Part shown: piece after piece, positions 1-6,429 of the stretch
Layout of the letters: each line of letters opens with the position of its first letter
Position numbering within the stretch: position 1 is the stretch's first letter
Program-made: the position numbers and the translations under genes
The notes under the pieces: model-generated
The model's input: only the letters and a program-made list of their open reading frames with translations
Databases searched by the model: none
Told to the model about the DNA's origin: nothing
From: Candidatus Aminicenantota bacterium
Lineage (GTDB): Bacteria; Acidobacteriota; Aminicenantia; UBA2199
Direction of reading: 5' to 3'
DNA length: 8,962 nucleotides
NCBI GenBank assembly: GCA_029939015.1
Contig: JAOZTV010000117.1
Coordinates: 1-8,962, forward strand

Positions 1-2
1 AT

Positions 3-31
3 TTGAAATAATAATAATTTTAGTATATACT
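3..31 (+). promoter_or_regulatory. Sigma70-like promoter of the AAA+ ATPase gene
   Basis: A -35 box TTGAAA (3-8) and a -10 box TATACT (26-31) are separated by exactly 17 bp, the optimal spacing. Transcription would start near 38. This places the tandem repeat at 46-75 and the ribosome-binding site at 93-98 in the 5' leader. This is a consensus match only; the surrounding DNA is AT-rich, which raises the chance of fortuitous matches. Confidence 0.55.
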
Positions 32-45
32 TAATGTGTAATTTT

Positions 46-75
46 GCGTGTCGCAAAAATGCGTGTCGCAAAAAT
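46..75 (+). repeat. Tandem 15-bp direct repeat, each copy carrying a palindrome
   Basis: The unit GCGTGTCGCAAAAAT occurs twice without a mismatch, at 46-60 and 61-75. Each copy, with the preceding T, contains the palindrome TGCG-TGT-CGCA (45-55 and 60-70). The first palindrome extends to a 7-bp stem, TTTTGCG (42-48) with CGCAAAA (52-58). The left arm at 42-48 could also pair with 67-73 in the second copy. The repeat lies between a predicted promoter and the ATPase ribosome-binding site, and it stands out from the AT-rich surroundings by its GC-rich core. It could be a paired operator (centres 15 bp apart), a leader RNA structure, or a trace of a dispersed repeat. Confidence 0.85.
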
Positions 76-92
76 ACGAGCTGGGAAATTTT

Positions 93-98
93 GGGAGG
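93..98 (+). promoter_or_regulatory. Ribosome-binding site fixing the ATPase start
   Basis: GGGAGG lies 4 nt before the ATG at 103. The only earlier in-frame ATG (34) has no Shine-Dalgarno sequence, lies upstream of the predicted transcription start, and would translate the tandem repeat into a low-quality leader (NFACRKNACRKNT). The ATG at 103 is therefore preferred. Confidence 0.8.
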
Positions 99-102
99 TA
101 TT

Positions 103-1233
103 ATGAAAAATCCTTTTAGGTATGGTCAGATTGTTGATAAAGAAAACTTTTGTAATAGGGAAAATGAATTGAAAGATATAAAAAGAGCCATTCAAAATGG
201 ATATTCTTTTTGGATATATTCTCCACGGCGATTTGGGAAAACATCTCTTATTAATAGAGCTTTCTCTGAGACTAAAAATATAAAAACACTTTATATGGAC
301 TTGTATAATATACAGTCTCTGGAAGATTTTGCTGATAAATATTCTAAATTGATAATAGAAAATTTATTTGATTGGAAAATGGATGTAAATGCTTTAGGCA
401 AGAAGTTGAAGCATTATTTTAAGAATATTAGTCCATCAATTTCATTTGATACTAGCGGAATGCCTTCTTTTTCAATAGATAGTAGTTCTATTGGAGATCA
501 GAAAGATATTGAAGTTATATTAGATATTCCTGAAAAAATTGCAATTTCAAAAAACATTCAAATATGTATTGCTTTTGATGAATTTCAGGAAATAAATAGG
601 ATTGAACCGTTTATAATTAATTGGATGCGTTCTTTATTTCAAGCACATAAAAATGTTTCTTATGTTTTTCTGGGAAGTAAACAATCGCTTATGGAAAAAA
701 TTTTTGCTGATTCTAATTCTCCTTTTTATGAATTTGGTTTTAAATTACCTATCTATGAAATATCTGAAAAAGATTGGAAAGTATTTATTAAGGAGAAATT
801 TGATAAATCAGGTATAGAAATATTTGAAAATACAATTTCTGCAATACTTCAAAAATCAAATAATCATCCTCACTTTACACAATATTTTTCTTCTATAGTT
901 TGGGAATTGCTATATGAAGGTGTAAATCAAAATGATAATGATTTTAATGACCTTTGGATGAAGAAAATCATTGAAGGTCAAACAATTATTTTTCAAGGTA
1001 TATACGATCAACTAAACCAAAAACAACGTAAAGTTTTAATAACAATTGCTAATATACATACAGACGACCAATTGTTTTCGTCAGATTATATAAGAAAAAA
1101 TAATTTACCCACATCTTCGTCTATATCGACAATCTTAAAAAGTTTGACCAAAAATGGATATATTTATAAGTCTAAAGAATCAAAATATAGAATAACAAAT
1201 CCTGTTTTTAAAGAATGGCTTCTTAAATTATAA
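103..1233 (+). CDS. AAA+ ATPase of the archaeal-ATPase-like family (COG1672/PF01637 type)
   Basis: Predicted 376-residue cytoplasmic P-loop ATPase. The N terminus NPFRYGQIV...FCNREXEL is the family's typical opening. Walker A is SPRRFGKTS (40-48, K46, T47) and Walker B is IAFDEFQE (156-163, D159, E160). A sensor-1-like strand ends in FLGSKQ (189-194), followed by NHPHFTQ (254-260). The C-terminal 75 residues or so look like a winged helix (YDQLNQKQRKVL onward, ending NGYIYKSKES and ITNPVFKEWL). Members are widespread in archaea and anaerobic bacteria, often in several copies, and their substrate is mostly unknown; I do not assign a role. The gene is monocistronic here, with its own promoter and a tandem palindromic repeat in the leader. 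It converges on the L,D-transpeptidase gene with a 4-nt gap. The core looks intact: no frameshift, and both Walker motifs are present. Confidence 0.85.
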   Translation: MKNPFRYGQIVDKENFCNRENELKDIKRAIQNGYSFWIYSPRRFGKTSLINRAFSETKNIKTLYMDLYNIQSLEDFADKYSKLIIENLFDWKMDVNALGKKLKHYFKNISPSISFDTSGMPSFSIDSSSIGDQKDIEVILDIPEKIAISKNIQICIAFDEFQEINRIEPFIINWMRSLFQAHKNVSYVFLGSKQSLMEKIFADSNSPFYEFGFKLPIYEISEKDWKVFIKEKFDKSGIEIFENTISAILQKSNNHPHFTQYFSSIVWELLYEGVNQNDNDFNDLWMKKIIEGQTIIFQGIYDQLNQKQRKVLITIANIHTDDQLFSSDYIRKNNLPTSSSISTILKSLTKNGYIYKSKESKYRITNPVFKEWLLKL

Positions 1234-1237
1234 AAGT

Positions 1238-2575
1238 TTATTTCTTTATAAAATAAGTTAGTATTTGTTTGAAATTATTATTATTGTCAAAGACAAATAG
1301 GCTTACGCTATTTATAAAATAGTCTTCTTCAGTTTGAATTGTGATTTTAGTTTTACTATTATTCAATCTAATAGCATTTTCTCTTTCCTGTGGGACGCCA
1401 TTTTTTAATGAGACATTATTTATTGATTTATAAATAGAAGTATCGCTGTTTTTTAGGAGTAAAACAGGGATTACTTTTAACCTTTGTTTGGTTGTCTGAT
1501 TATTTAACAATAAAACAATGCTTTCTGAGTTTTTGTCAATTTTATTTATTGATATATTAGATGGGTATATTGAAAAAGACTTTTCTTTTTGTTCATCTAA
1601 TATATTTCGTCTATACTGATTAATTGTAATATAATTACCTTTTGATATTTCAATTTTGTTTGTTTGAGGTTTGGATAATGTTGTCTCAAAAGCAATCTTA
1701 GGTCTTTTTTCAGATGTTTTCCAATACTGTATTTTTTTACTATAAAAGTGGTTTTTGTCAGAAATATAGAGTTGATTAAATGATGCATAATAATAATTAT
1801 TATAGGAGTATAATGTAATATCAGACAGTTTTACTTTAATAAATTTGTATATTTTATTTAATCTTTTTTTATGCTGTTTAAACGCATCAATATTCATTTT
1901 ATTATATCTAAAAAGGCTTGAATAACTATCTATGTAATTTTCAAGGTCTTTTTTTTCCCATGAATTTTTCCATTTTTTAAAATAGCTAAGAAATTTATCT
2001 CTTTTAGCTTTTATTTCATCTACTGTACTATATTTGATTTTTTTATAAATAAAAATTGGTGTATCGTTTAAAAATACATATTTTGAAACAGTATTGAGAT
2101 CATTATTCTTCATTACTACGCAACCCCTTGAACTATTTGCAGTCTCAACTTTATTTGAATCAAATGCACCATGTAGCCATATTCCTGAACCCTTTCTTCT
2201 TTCAAGCTTATCAATTGGATTAGGAAAATTCATTGTAAAAGCCTTTTCTCCATAGTCATCTGTCTTTGGAAGTTCATTACCACTCAGAGTCCGTCTAAAA
2301 TAATATATACCTTCCGGTGTTTTTAAATCACCTTCAAAATATTTTTGTCCATCTTTTTTGCCAGTAGTTATCCCAAATGTTTTAACAGGCTTATTATTAT
2401 AATTTGAATAAATATATAGTTTTTGAGTGGATTTTTCGACAATAATAATATGTTTTTCTAGTCCAAATTTATAATTGAGAATACATGAGGGTATTTTTTC
2501 TGAAAAAACAATTGAATTGAATGTTCCAAGTGCCAATAAAAATATAATAAATCTAATTAATTTATTTCTCAACAT
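1238..2575 (-). CDS. Secreted L,D-transpeptidase (YkuD domain) with NTF2-like region and extra C-terminal domain
   Basis: The 445-residue product has a Sec-type signal peptide (basic MLRNK, hydrophobic 7-24, likely cleavage near VFSE), so it acts in the periplasm. Residues about 40-180 form a YkuD domain: KSTQKLYIY (48-56), TTGKKDG (70-76), GDLKTPEGIYYF (82-93), and the catalytic region GIWLHG (131-136, H135) followed by SSRGCVVM (148-155, nucleophile C152). Such enzymes cross-link peptidoglycan via 3-3 bonds, attach lipoproteins, or act as carboxypeptidases; which one applies is not visible. Residues about 190-300 (SYFKKWKNSWEKKDLENYI onward) resemble the NTF2-like domain that follows YkuD in epsilonproteobacterial Csd6/Pgp2-type enzymes. 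Residues about 305-445 form a further beta-rich, Asn/Lys/Ser-rich region I do not recognise. It is the last gene of the envelope operon. Its Shine-Dalgarno sequence overlaps the rph stop codon. No terminator is visible before the convergent ATPase gene. Confidence 0.9.
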   Translation of the reverse strand: MLRNKLIRFIIFLLALGTFNSIVFSEKIPSCILNYKFGLEKHIIIVEKSTQKLYIYSNYNNKPVKTFGITTGKKDGQKYFEGDLKTPEGIYYFRRTLSGNELPKTDDYGEKAFTMNFPNPIDKLERRKGSGIWLHGAFDSNKVETANSSRGCVVMKNNDLNTVSKYVFLNDTPIFIYKKIKYSTVDEIKAKRDKFLSYFKKWKNSWEKKDLENYIDSYSSLFRYNKMNIDAFKQHKKRLNKIYKFIKVKLSDITLYSYNNYYYASFNQLYISDKNHFYSKKIQYWKTSEKRPKIAFETTLSKPQTNKIEISKGNYITINQYRRNILDEQKEKSFSIYPSNISINKIDKNSESIVLLLNNQTTKQRLKVIPVLLLKNSDTSIYKSINNVSLKNGVPQERENAIRLNNSKTKITIQTEEDYFINSVSLFVFDNNNNFKQILTYFIKK

Positions 2576-2577
2576 AT

Positions 2578-2583
2578 TCTCCT
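2578..2583 (-). promoter_or_regulatory. Shine-Dalgarno of the L,D-transpeptidase overlapping the rph stop codon
   Basis: On the minus strand AGGAGA is followed by AT and then the ATG at 2575. The TAG of rph (2584-2582) lies partly within it, so ribosomes finishing rph would be positioned directly over the next initiation site. This supports co-transcription and translational coupling. Confidence 0.75.
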
Positions 2584-3289
2584 AATATTCTTTTAGTTTT
2601 TTAATTATTTCAAGGTTCTTTTCAATGCCGATATTTATAGCTTTATCAAAAAGCTCTCTTGAAATTGGGTTTTCTTCTGCAAATGCAGATATTTCAATTA
2701 TATGTCCTTTCTCAGAAGAAATGATATTAATATCAGCATCAACCTTTGAGTCTTCTTCATAAGTCAGGTCTGTCAGGATTTCATCTCCTTTAACACCAAT
2801 AGAAATAGCACCTATATATTCTATCTCTGGTAAATTTTTAATTTTATTTTCAAAAACTAGGTGTTCTAAGGCTTTTTTTAATACAATCATACCACCGTTT
2901 AAAGAAGCACACCTTGTCCCGCCATCTGCTTGGACCACATCACAGTCAATATGAATCATAATACCCTCAATTAATTTAAGTTTAAAGGTATTTCTTAAAG
3001 CTCTGCTGATAAATCTTTGAATTTCAATATTTCTACCATTTGTTCTCTGTCTTTCTCTTGGTACTCTACGTTTCCCTGTTGAACCAGGCATCATAGCATA
3101 CTCAGCATTTATCCAGCCTTTTTTTTCTTCTTTAATAAAATGGGGGACTTTATACTCTATAGTCGATGAACATAAAATCCGGGTTCTTCCCTGTTCAAAC
3201 AGTACAGAACCGGGGATATTTGAAACAAAATTTGGAGAAATTGTTATTTTTCTCATTTCATCAAAGGCTCGTTTATCTCTTCTAATCAT
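2582..3289 (-). CDS. rph: Ribonuclease PH (phosphate-dependent tRNA 3'-end exoribonuclease)
   Basis: The 235-residue product matches the usual RNase PH length. The enzyme removes nucleotides 3' of the tRNA CCA end using inorganic phosphate, as a hexamer in the cytoplasm. Visible family motifs are RRDKRAFDEMR (3-13), GSVLFEQGRTRILC (27-40), GWINAEYAMMPGST (58-71), GRNIEIQRFISRALR (85-99, R86), IDCDVVQADGGTRCAS (114-129, phosphate-site T125/R126) and DLTYEEDSKVDADIN (174-188, with D180 and D186 as probable catalytic/metal acidic residues). I chose the ATG at 3289. It has a GGAG 6 nt upstream, gives the canonical N terminus, and yields a tight ATGATTAG overlap with the lpxL stop. A longer frame up to 3367 would add 26 non-homologous residues inside lpxL. 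The usual QGTAE-like segment reads SAFAE here (201-205). Its place behind lipid A genes is unusual; it is more often found beside rdgB. Confidence 0.96.
   Translation of the reverse strand: MIRRDKRAFDEMRKITISPNFVSNIPGSVLFEQGRTRILCSSTIEYKVPHFIKEEKKGWINAEYAMMPGSTGKRRVPRERQRTNGRNIEIQRFISRALRNTFKLKLIEGIMIHIDCDVVQADGGTRCASLNGGMIVLKKALEHLVFENKIKNLPEIEYIGAISIGVKGDEILTDLTYEEDSKVDADINIISSEKGHIIEISAFAEENPISRELFDKAINIGIEKNLEIIKKLKEY
3282..3289 (-). other. lpxL/rph 8-nt stop-start overlap (translational coupling)
   Basis: The minus-strand sequence ATGATTAG contains the rph start ATG (3289-3287) and the lpxL stop TAG (3284-3282) in a different frame. A GGAG Shine-Dalgarno (3299-3296) lies inside lpxL, 6 nt before the ATG. 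Terminating ribosomes can re-initiate here. Confidence 0.85.
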
Positions 3290-4193
3290 TATTTTCTCCA
3301 ATACTGTCTTTCCATCTATTATGAAACCAAAACCATTGGCAAGGGCTTTTTTTGATATTTTGTTCAATTATATTTGTATATACCTGTGTAAGTTGTTGTA
3401 CATTTTCATTATGGTCAGCTCCTTTATTAAAAACCACCTCATCTAAAACTTCAAAAACTATTTCATTCTTTTTATAATGAATAAATGCAGGAATAACAGG
3501 TATGTCCTTCTTTAAATGTAATTGAGCAACAGAAGTAATCGCTGAAACTTTTTTGCCAAAAAAATCAACAATAACCCCCTCTCTTGTAATTGTATTCTGG
3601 TCTATTAATAGATAAATAATTTCATTTTTTTCAAGAAGTGTTAATATAGCCCTAATTGCTTTATCCTTATATATTATTTCCGAACCCATATATTTTCTGA
3701 ATTCTGCAACATAATTCTCAATAAAAGGGTTATCCATTTTTCTTGCTATACTATGTATAGTTTTATTAAGTTCTTTATGTAAAATAAATGGTATTAATTC
3801 CCAATTTCCAAAATGTGCTGAAAAAATTATAGCTCCTTTGTTTTTTGATAAAACTTCAGATATTTTTTCTAAGTTTTTATTTGTCATTTTAAGAAGTGTC
3901 TTATTGGGGTTTTTTTTGACAAAAAGATATATTATTTCTAAAAAAATTCTAGAAAAATGTGAGTAAACATCCATCTTCAATGAAGATATTTGATCTGCAC
4001 TATAATGAGGGAAAACTATTTTTAAGTTTTTATTTACAATATTTGAATGTTTTTTGCTTAATAATCTAAATAAGAGTAAAATTATTATTCTATCTAGTTT
4101 TATAAAAAAATGTGGTAATATTTTTACTTTTAGTATATATGCCTTAAATATAATAAATTCTATTCTATGTTTTAATTTGTTTTCTTTCTGCAT
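3282..4193 (-). CDS. lpxL: Lipid A secondary acyltransferase (LpxL/HtrB family)
   Basis: The 303-residue, membrane-associated, acyl-ACP-dependent transferase adds a secondary acyl chain to Kdo-lipid IV-A on the inner face of the cytoplasmic membrane. Diagnostic motifs are an N-terminal hydrophobic anchor (about 27-45), NIVNKNLKIVFP (51-62; family pattern xNLxxxFP), the HX4E catalytic box HFGNWE (127-132, H127 and E132), SIARKMDNP (148-156), LLIDQN (195-200) and the C-terminal PCQWFWFHNRWK (284-295). The start at 4193 overlaps lpxK by 29 nt and gives a full-length family N terminus. Its Shine-Dalgarno is weak (GAGAAG about 10 nt upstream), so translation may depend on coupling to lpxK. Only one such acyltransferase is in the window. 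LpxL and LpxM cannot be told apart from sequence alone; LpxL is assigned by default. Confidence 0.92.
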   Translation of the reverse strand: MQKENKLKHRIEFIIFKAYILKVKILPHFFIKLDRIIILLLFRLLSKKHSNIVNKNLKIVFPHYSADQISSLKMDVYSHFSRIFLEIIYLFVKKNPNKTLLKMTNKNLEKISEVLSKNKGAIIFSAHFGNWELIPFILHKELNKTIHSIARKMDNPFIENYVAEFRKYMGSEIIYKDKAIRAILTLLEKNEIIYLLIDQNTITREGVIVDFFGKKVSAITSVAQLHLKKDIPVIPAFIHYKKNEIVFEVLDEVVFNKGADHNENVQQLTQVYTNIIEQNIKKSPCQWFWFHNRWKDSIGENND

Positions 4194-5118
4194 CTAAAAG
4201 TATCTTCTCTGTTAAACTAATATTTAATTTTATACTATTTTTGACATAAATTAAAGGGATTTTGTCAATATTTAAATCTTTAAGTTTAATAAAATCTTTC
4301 TCTGAACAAACTAAATAAGAACTTTTCTTTTCTTTCCTGATATTATTCAATAGATTTAAATCATTTTCTGAAAAACTAAAATGGTCACTATATTCAATAA
4401 AGTCAATTATATTATGCTTTAAGTCTATCAAGGTCTGCCTAAACCTCTTATTATCTCCAAGTGCACTAAAACCGATTATATCTGTAGAATTAGGGATTTG
4501 CACTCTATTATTTTTGATATCGTATAGACCTTCAATTATAAAATTATAATCTTTTTTTAGAGAAAGGATAATGTCATCCTGTTTAATTAAAAATTTAAAG
4601 TTTCTAAGATAATAGTATTCATGCTCAGGATTTAATAGCATTATCTTTAAATCCTTAATAAGACCTGTTGTTTGAAATCCATCATCAAGTATAATAATTT
4701 TATTATTGTCTTTGATTGCTTTCTCTATTGATCTTTGCCTGTTCTTACCTATGTATATATCTATGTCCGGAAAATAGCTCCTAAATAAAGCCGCTTCATC
4801 ACCAATATCTTTAATAGAATGGCTGGTATTTACCTTAATTCCTCTTTTTTCAAATTTAGATTTATAACCACGAGTAATTATACAAAAATTGATTTTTTTC
4901 TTTTTTAGTTCCTTGCCAATATTTATTACAAGAGGAGTTTTGCCTGTACCTCCAAATGCAAGATTGTCAATAGATATAATATATATATCTTTAAAAGATT
5001 GTTTCATTATAGATTTCAGTTTTAGATTAATTAAAGAAATAATCTTAAATATTATTGAAAGTGAATTCAGAAGAAATACTTTTAGGCTATTATTTTTTGA
5101 ATTTCTTTTATTATACAT
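4165..5118 (-). CDS. lpxK: Tetraacyldisaccharide 4'-kinase
   Basis: The 317-residue inner-membrane P-loop kinase phosphorylates the 4' position of the tetraacyl-disaccharide-1-phosphate to give lipid IV-A, using ATP. It has an N-terminal hydrophobic anchor (about 12-32), Walker A FGGTGKTP (55-62, K60, T61), RGYKSK (83-88), GDEAALF (106-112), the DDGFQ box (145-149), the YSDHFSFSENDL region (243-254, containing the H246 expected in this motif) and SEKDFIKL (272-279; family TxKDxxKL). Two usually conserved positions differ: the residue before the Walker A Asn is Asp (IDNLAFGG; family usually VGN), and the His after DDGFQ is Thr (T150). Length is at the low end of the family. The start is supported by AAAGGA 8-9 nt upstream of the ATG. 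The gene overlaps waaA by 37 nt and lpxL by 29 nt. Confidence 0.96.
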   Translation of the reverse strand: MYNKRNSKNNSLKVFLLNSLSIIFKIISLINLKLKSIMKQSFKDIYIISIDNLAFGGTGKTPLVINIGKELKKKKINFCIITRGYKSKFEKRGIKVNTSHSIKDIGDEAALFRSYFPDIDIYIGKNRQRSIEKAIKDNNKIIILDDGFQTTGLIKDLKIMLLNPEHEYYYLRNFKFLIKQDDIILSLKKDYNFIIEGLYDIKNNRVQIPNSTDIIGFSALGDNKRFRQTLIDLKHNIIDFIEYSDHFSFSENDLNLLNNIRKEKKSSYLVCSEKDFIKLKDLNIDKIPLIYVKNSIKLNISLTEKILLDAERKQIKT

Positions 5119-6329
5119 TCTATAGATCCTTTACGGTTTGAAACAATCTCAATAGCTTCTTTTTGGATATCCTTATGTTTCTTGAAATTTTTATTGATTT
5201 CTTCATACAGTTCATTTGAATTATTTACAATATTATAAATATTTGCATTAACTAATTCTTCCCCAATGTCCGGGAAATTATTAAAATTTGGGCCTCCAAT
5301 TATATTTTTCCCAAGAATAGCCGGTTCATATAAATTATGACCTCCTATTTTTTTATTAAAAGTACCGCCCATTATAATTAAATCAGAAATGGATTGTATT
5401 TTAAATAAATAACCAATACTGTCAAATATTAAAACTTTATTTTGTAAGTCAATTTCTTCGCTTTTACTCCAGATATCATATTCGATATTCAATAAATCCA
5501 ACTCTTTTGTAATTTCAAAAACTCTATCCGGATGTCGCGGTACAATAATAAAGCTGTGCTTTTTATATGATTGAAAAATGGTAGGGAAAATTATTTTTTC
5601 ATCTGAAATATGTGTGCTTGCACAAGTAATTATCGAGTTTTTTGTTTTTATTTTTAAATGTTTTAATATCTCAGTTTTATTGATTAGTTGGTTTTTTGAA
5701 TTAATAGCTTCATCAGCTTTGATATTACCACATATTTTAATTTTTTCGGGGTTAGTGCCCAATTCAATAAATCTATTTTTGTAAATTTCCCCCTGTACTA
5801 AGAAAGAATTAATTCTGTTAAAAAAATATTTAAGAATGAATTTAAACCTTTTATATTTTGCCATTGCTACTTCAGACATTCTTCCATTTATTAAAAGAAC
5901 CGGTATGTTCTTCTTATACATAATTGAAATCCAGTTTGGCCATAATTCCAATTCATTTAAAATTAATATATCAGGTTTGATGTTTCTAATGAATTTTTTT
6001 ATAGTAAAAGAAAAATCAATTGGTGCCATAATGACTTTAATAGAAGTATAATCTGTTTTAGCTATTTTATAACCTGTAGGAGTTGTAACTGAGAGAATTA
6101 TTTCTACATTTTTAATTTTATTTATTTCTTCAATAAGTTTTTTTAAACTCTTAACTTCGCCTACAGATACTGCATGTATCCAAAGTCTATTACTGTCTTT
6201 CTTTGGGATAATCGCAGGATTTAATCTTTTTTTTAATAAAAGTCTATAATCTTTATTAAATAAATATTTGGGCATAAAGGGTAAAATTAAAACTAATATT
6301 ATAAAATAAAATAAATCTATAATAAACAT
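5082..6329 (-). CDS. waaA: 3-deoxy-D-manno-octulosonic acid (Kdo) transferase
   Basis: The 415-residue GT30-family glycosyltransferase (KdtA/WaaA) transfers Kdo from CMP-Kdo to lipid IV-A at the cytoplasmic face of the inner membrane. A single N-terminal hydrophobic segment (3-20) is the membrane anchor. Family motifs are WIHAVSVGEV (50-59, with the proposed catalytic base E58), NELELWPN (125-132), INGRMS (147-152), CGNIKAD (200-206), PRHPDR (264-269) and GGTFNKKIGGHNLYEPA (321-337). Whether it adds one Kdo or more cannot be read from sequence. It is the first gene of the envelope operon. The ATG at 6329 is the only plausible start: an in-frame TAA lies shortly upstream and no Shine-Dalgarno precedes it. 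Instead a TGTTATAAT element ends 6 nt before the ATG, suggesting a leaderless message. Confidence 0.97.
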   Translation of the reverse strand: MFIIDLFYFIILVLILPFMPKYLFNKDYRLLLKKRLNPAIIPKKDSNRLWIHAVSVGEVKSLKKLIEEINKIKNVEIILSVTTPTGYKIAKTDYTSIKVIMAPIDFSFTIKKFIRNIKPDILILNELELWPNWISIMYKKNIPVLLINGRMSEVAMAKYKRFKFILKYFFNRINSFLVQGEIYKNRFIELGTNPEKIKICGNIKADEAINSKNQLINKTEILKHLKIKTKNSIITCASTHISDEKIIFPTIFQSYKKHSFIIVPRHPDRVFEITKELDLLNIEYDIWSKSEEIDLQNKVLIFDSIGYLFKIQSISDLIIMGGTFNKKIGGHNLYEPAILGKNIIGGPNFNNFPDIGEELVNANIYNIVNNSNELYEEINKNFKKHKDIQKEAIEIVSNRKGSIECIIKEIQKIIA

Positions 6330-6335
6330 TTGGAG

Positions 6336-6364
6336 ATTATAACATAAATTGACTTATGGGATAA
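6336..6364 (-). promoter_or_regulatory. Extended -10 promoter of the waaA-lpxK-lpxL-rph-LDT operon
   Basis: On the minus strand TGTTATAAT (6344-6336) is a perfect extended -10 (TGnTATAAT). The -35 position at a 17-bp spacing (6364-6359, TTATCC) is weak. Expected initiation about 7 nt downstream is at or next to the waaA ATG (6329), leaving essentially no leader. The element lies just downstream of the DUF302 terminator, consistent with a separate transcription unit. Confidence 0.6.
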
Positions 6365-6376
6365 AAAATTGAATTA

Positions 6377-6414
6377 TAAAAGAAAAGTATGGGTTTAAAA
6401 CAACCCATACTTTT
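6377..6414 (-). terminator. Rho-independent terminator of the DUF302 gene
   Basis: Plus-strand 6383-6395 and 6402-6414 are perfectly complementary over 13 bp with a 6-nt loop (core GTATGGGTT/AACCCATAC). Read on the minus strand, the stem is followed by TTTTCTTTTATAATT, a U-rich tail. It begins 15 nt after the DUF302 stop codon and separates that gene from the waaA operon. Confidence 0.9.
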
Positions 6415-6429
6415 ATGGTATTAAATGAA

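Noticed and set aside
34..102. Extension of the ATPase to an earlier in-frame ATG at 34
   Set aside because: It has no ribosome-binding site, would start upstream of the predicted transcription start, and translates the tandem repeat. The ATG at 103 has GGGAGG and the canonical family N terminus.
1228..1262. Possible terminator between the convergent ATPase and L,D-transpeptidase genes
   Set aside because: Only short A/T-only self-complementary stretches (TTATAAA/TTTATAA type) are present, with no GC-bearing stem, so they are not convincing in such AT-rich DNA.
1597..1788. Minus-strand open frame of 63 codons
   Set aside because: It lies wholly inside the L,D-transpeptidase gene in another frame, with no ribosome-binding site or recognisable motif.
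3290..3367. N-terminal extension of RNase PH by 26 residues
   Set aside because: These residues lie inside lpxL and do not resemble RNase PH. The internal ATG at 3289 has a good Shine-Dalgarno and gives the standard 235-residue protein.
4889..5125. Plus-strand open frame of 78 codons opposite lpxK
   Set aside because: It is antisense to a clearly conserved gene. Its Phe/Ile-rich translation is what the complement of Lys/Asn-rich coding DNA produces.
5578..6051. Two plus-strand open frames of 68 and 71 codons opposite waaA
   Set aside because: They are antisense to conserved waaA motifs and hydrophobic by composition only, with no supporting promoter or ribosome-binding site.
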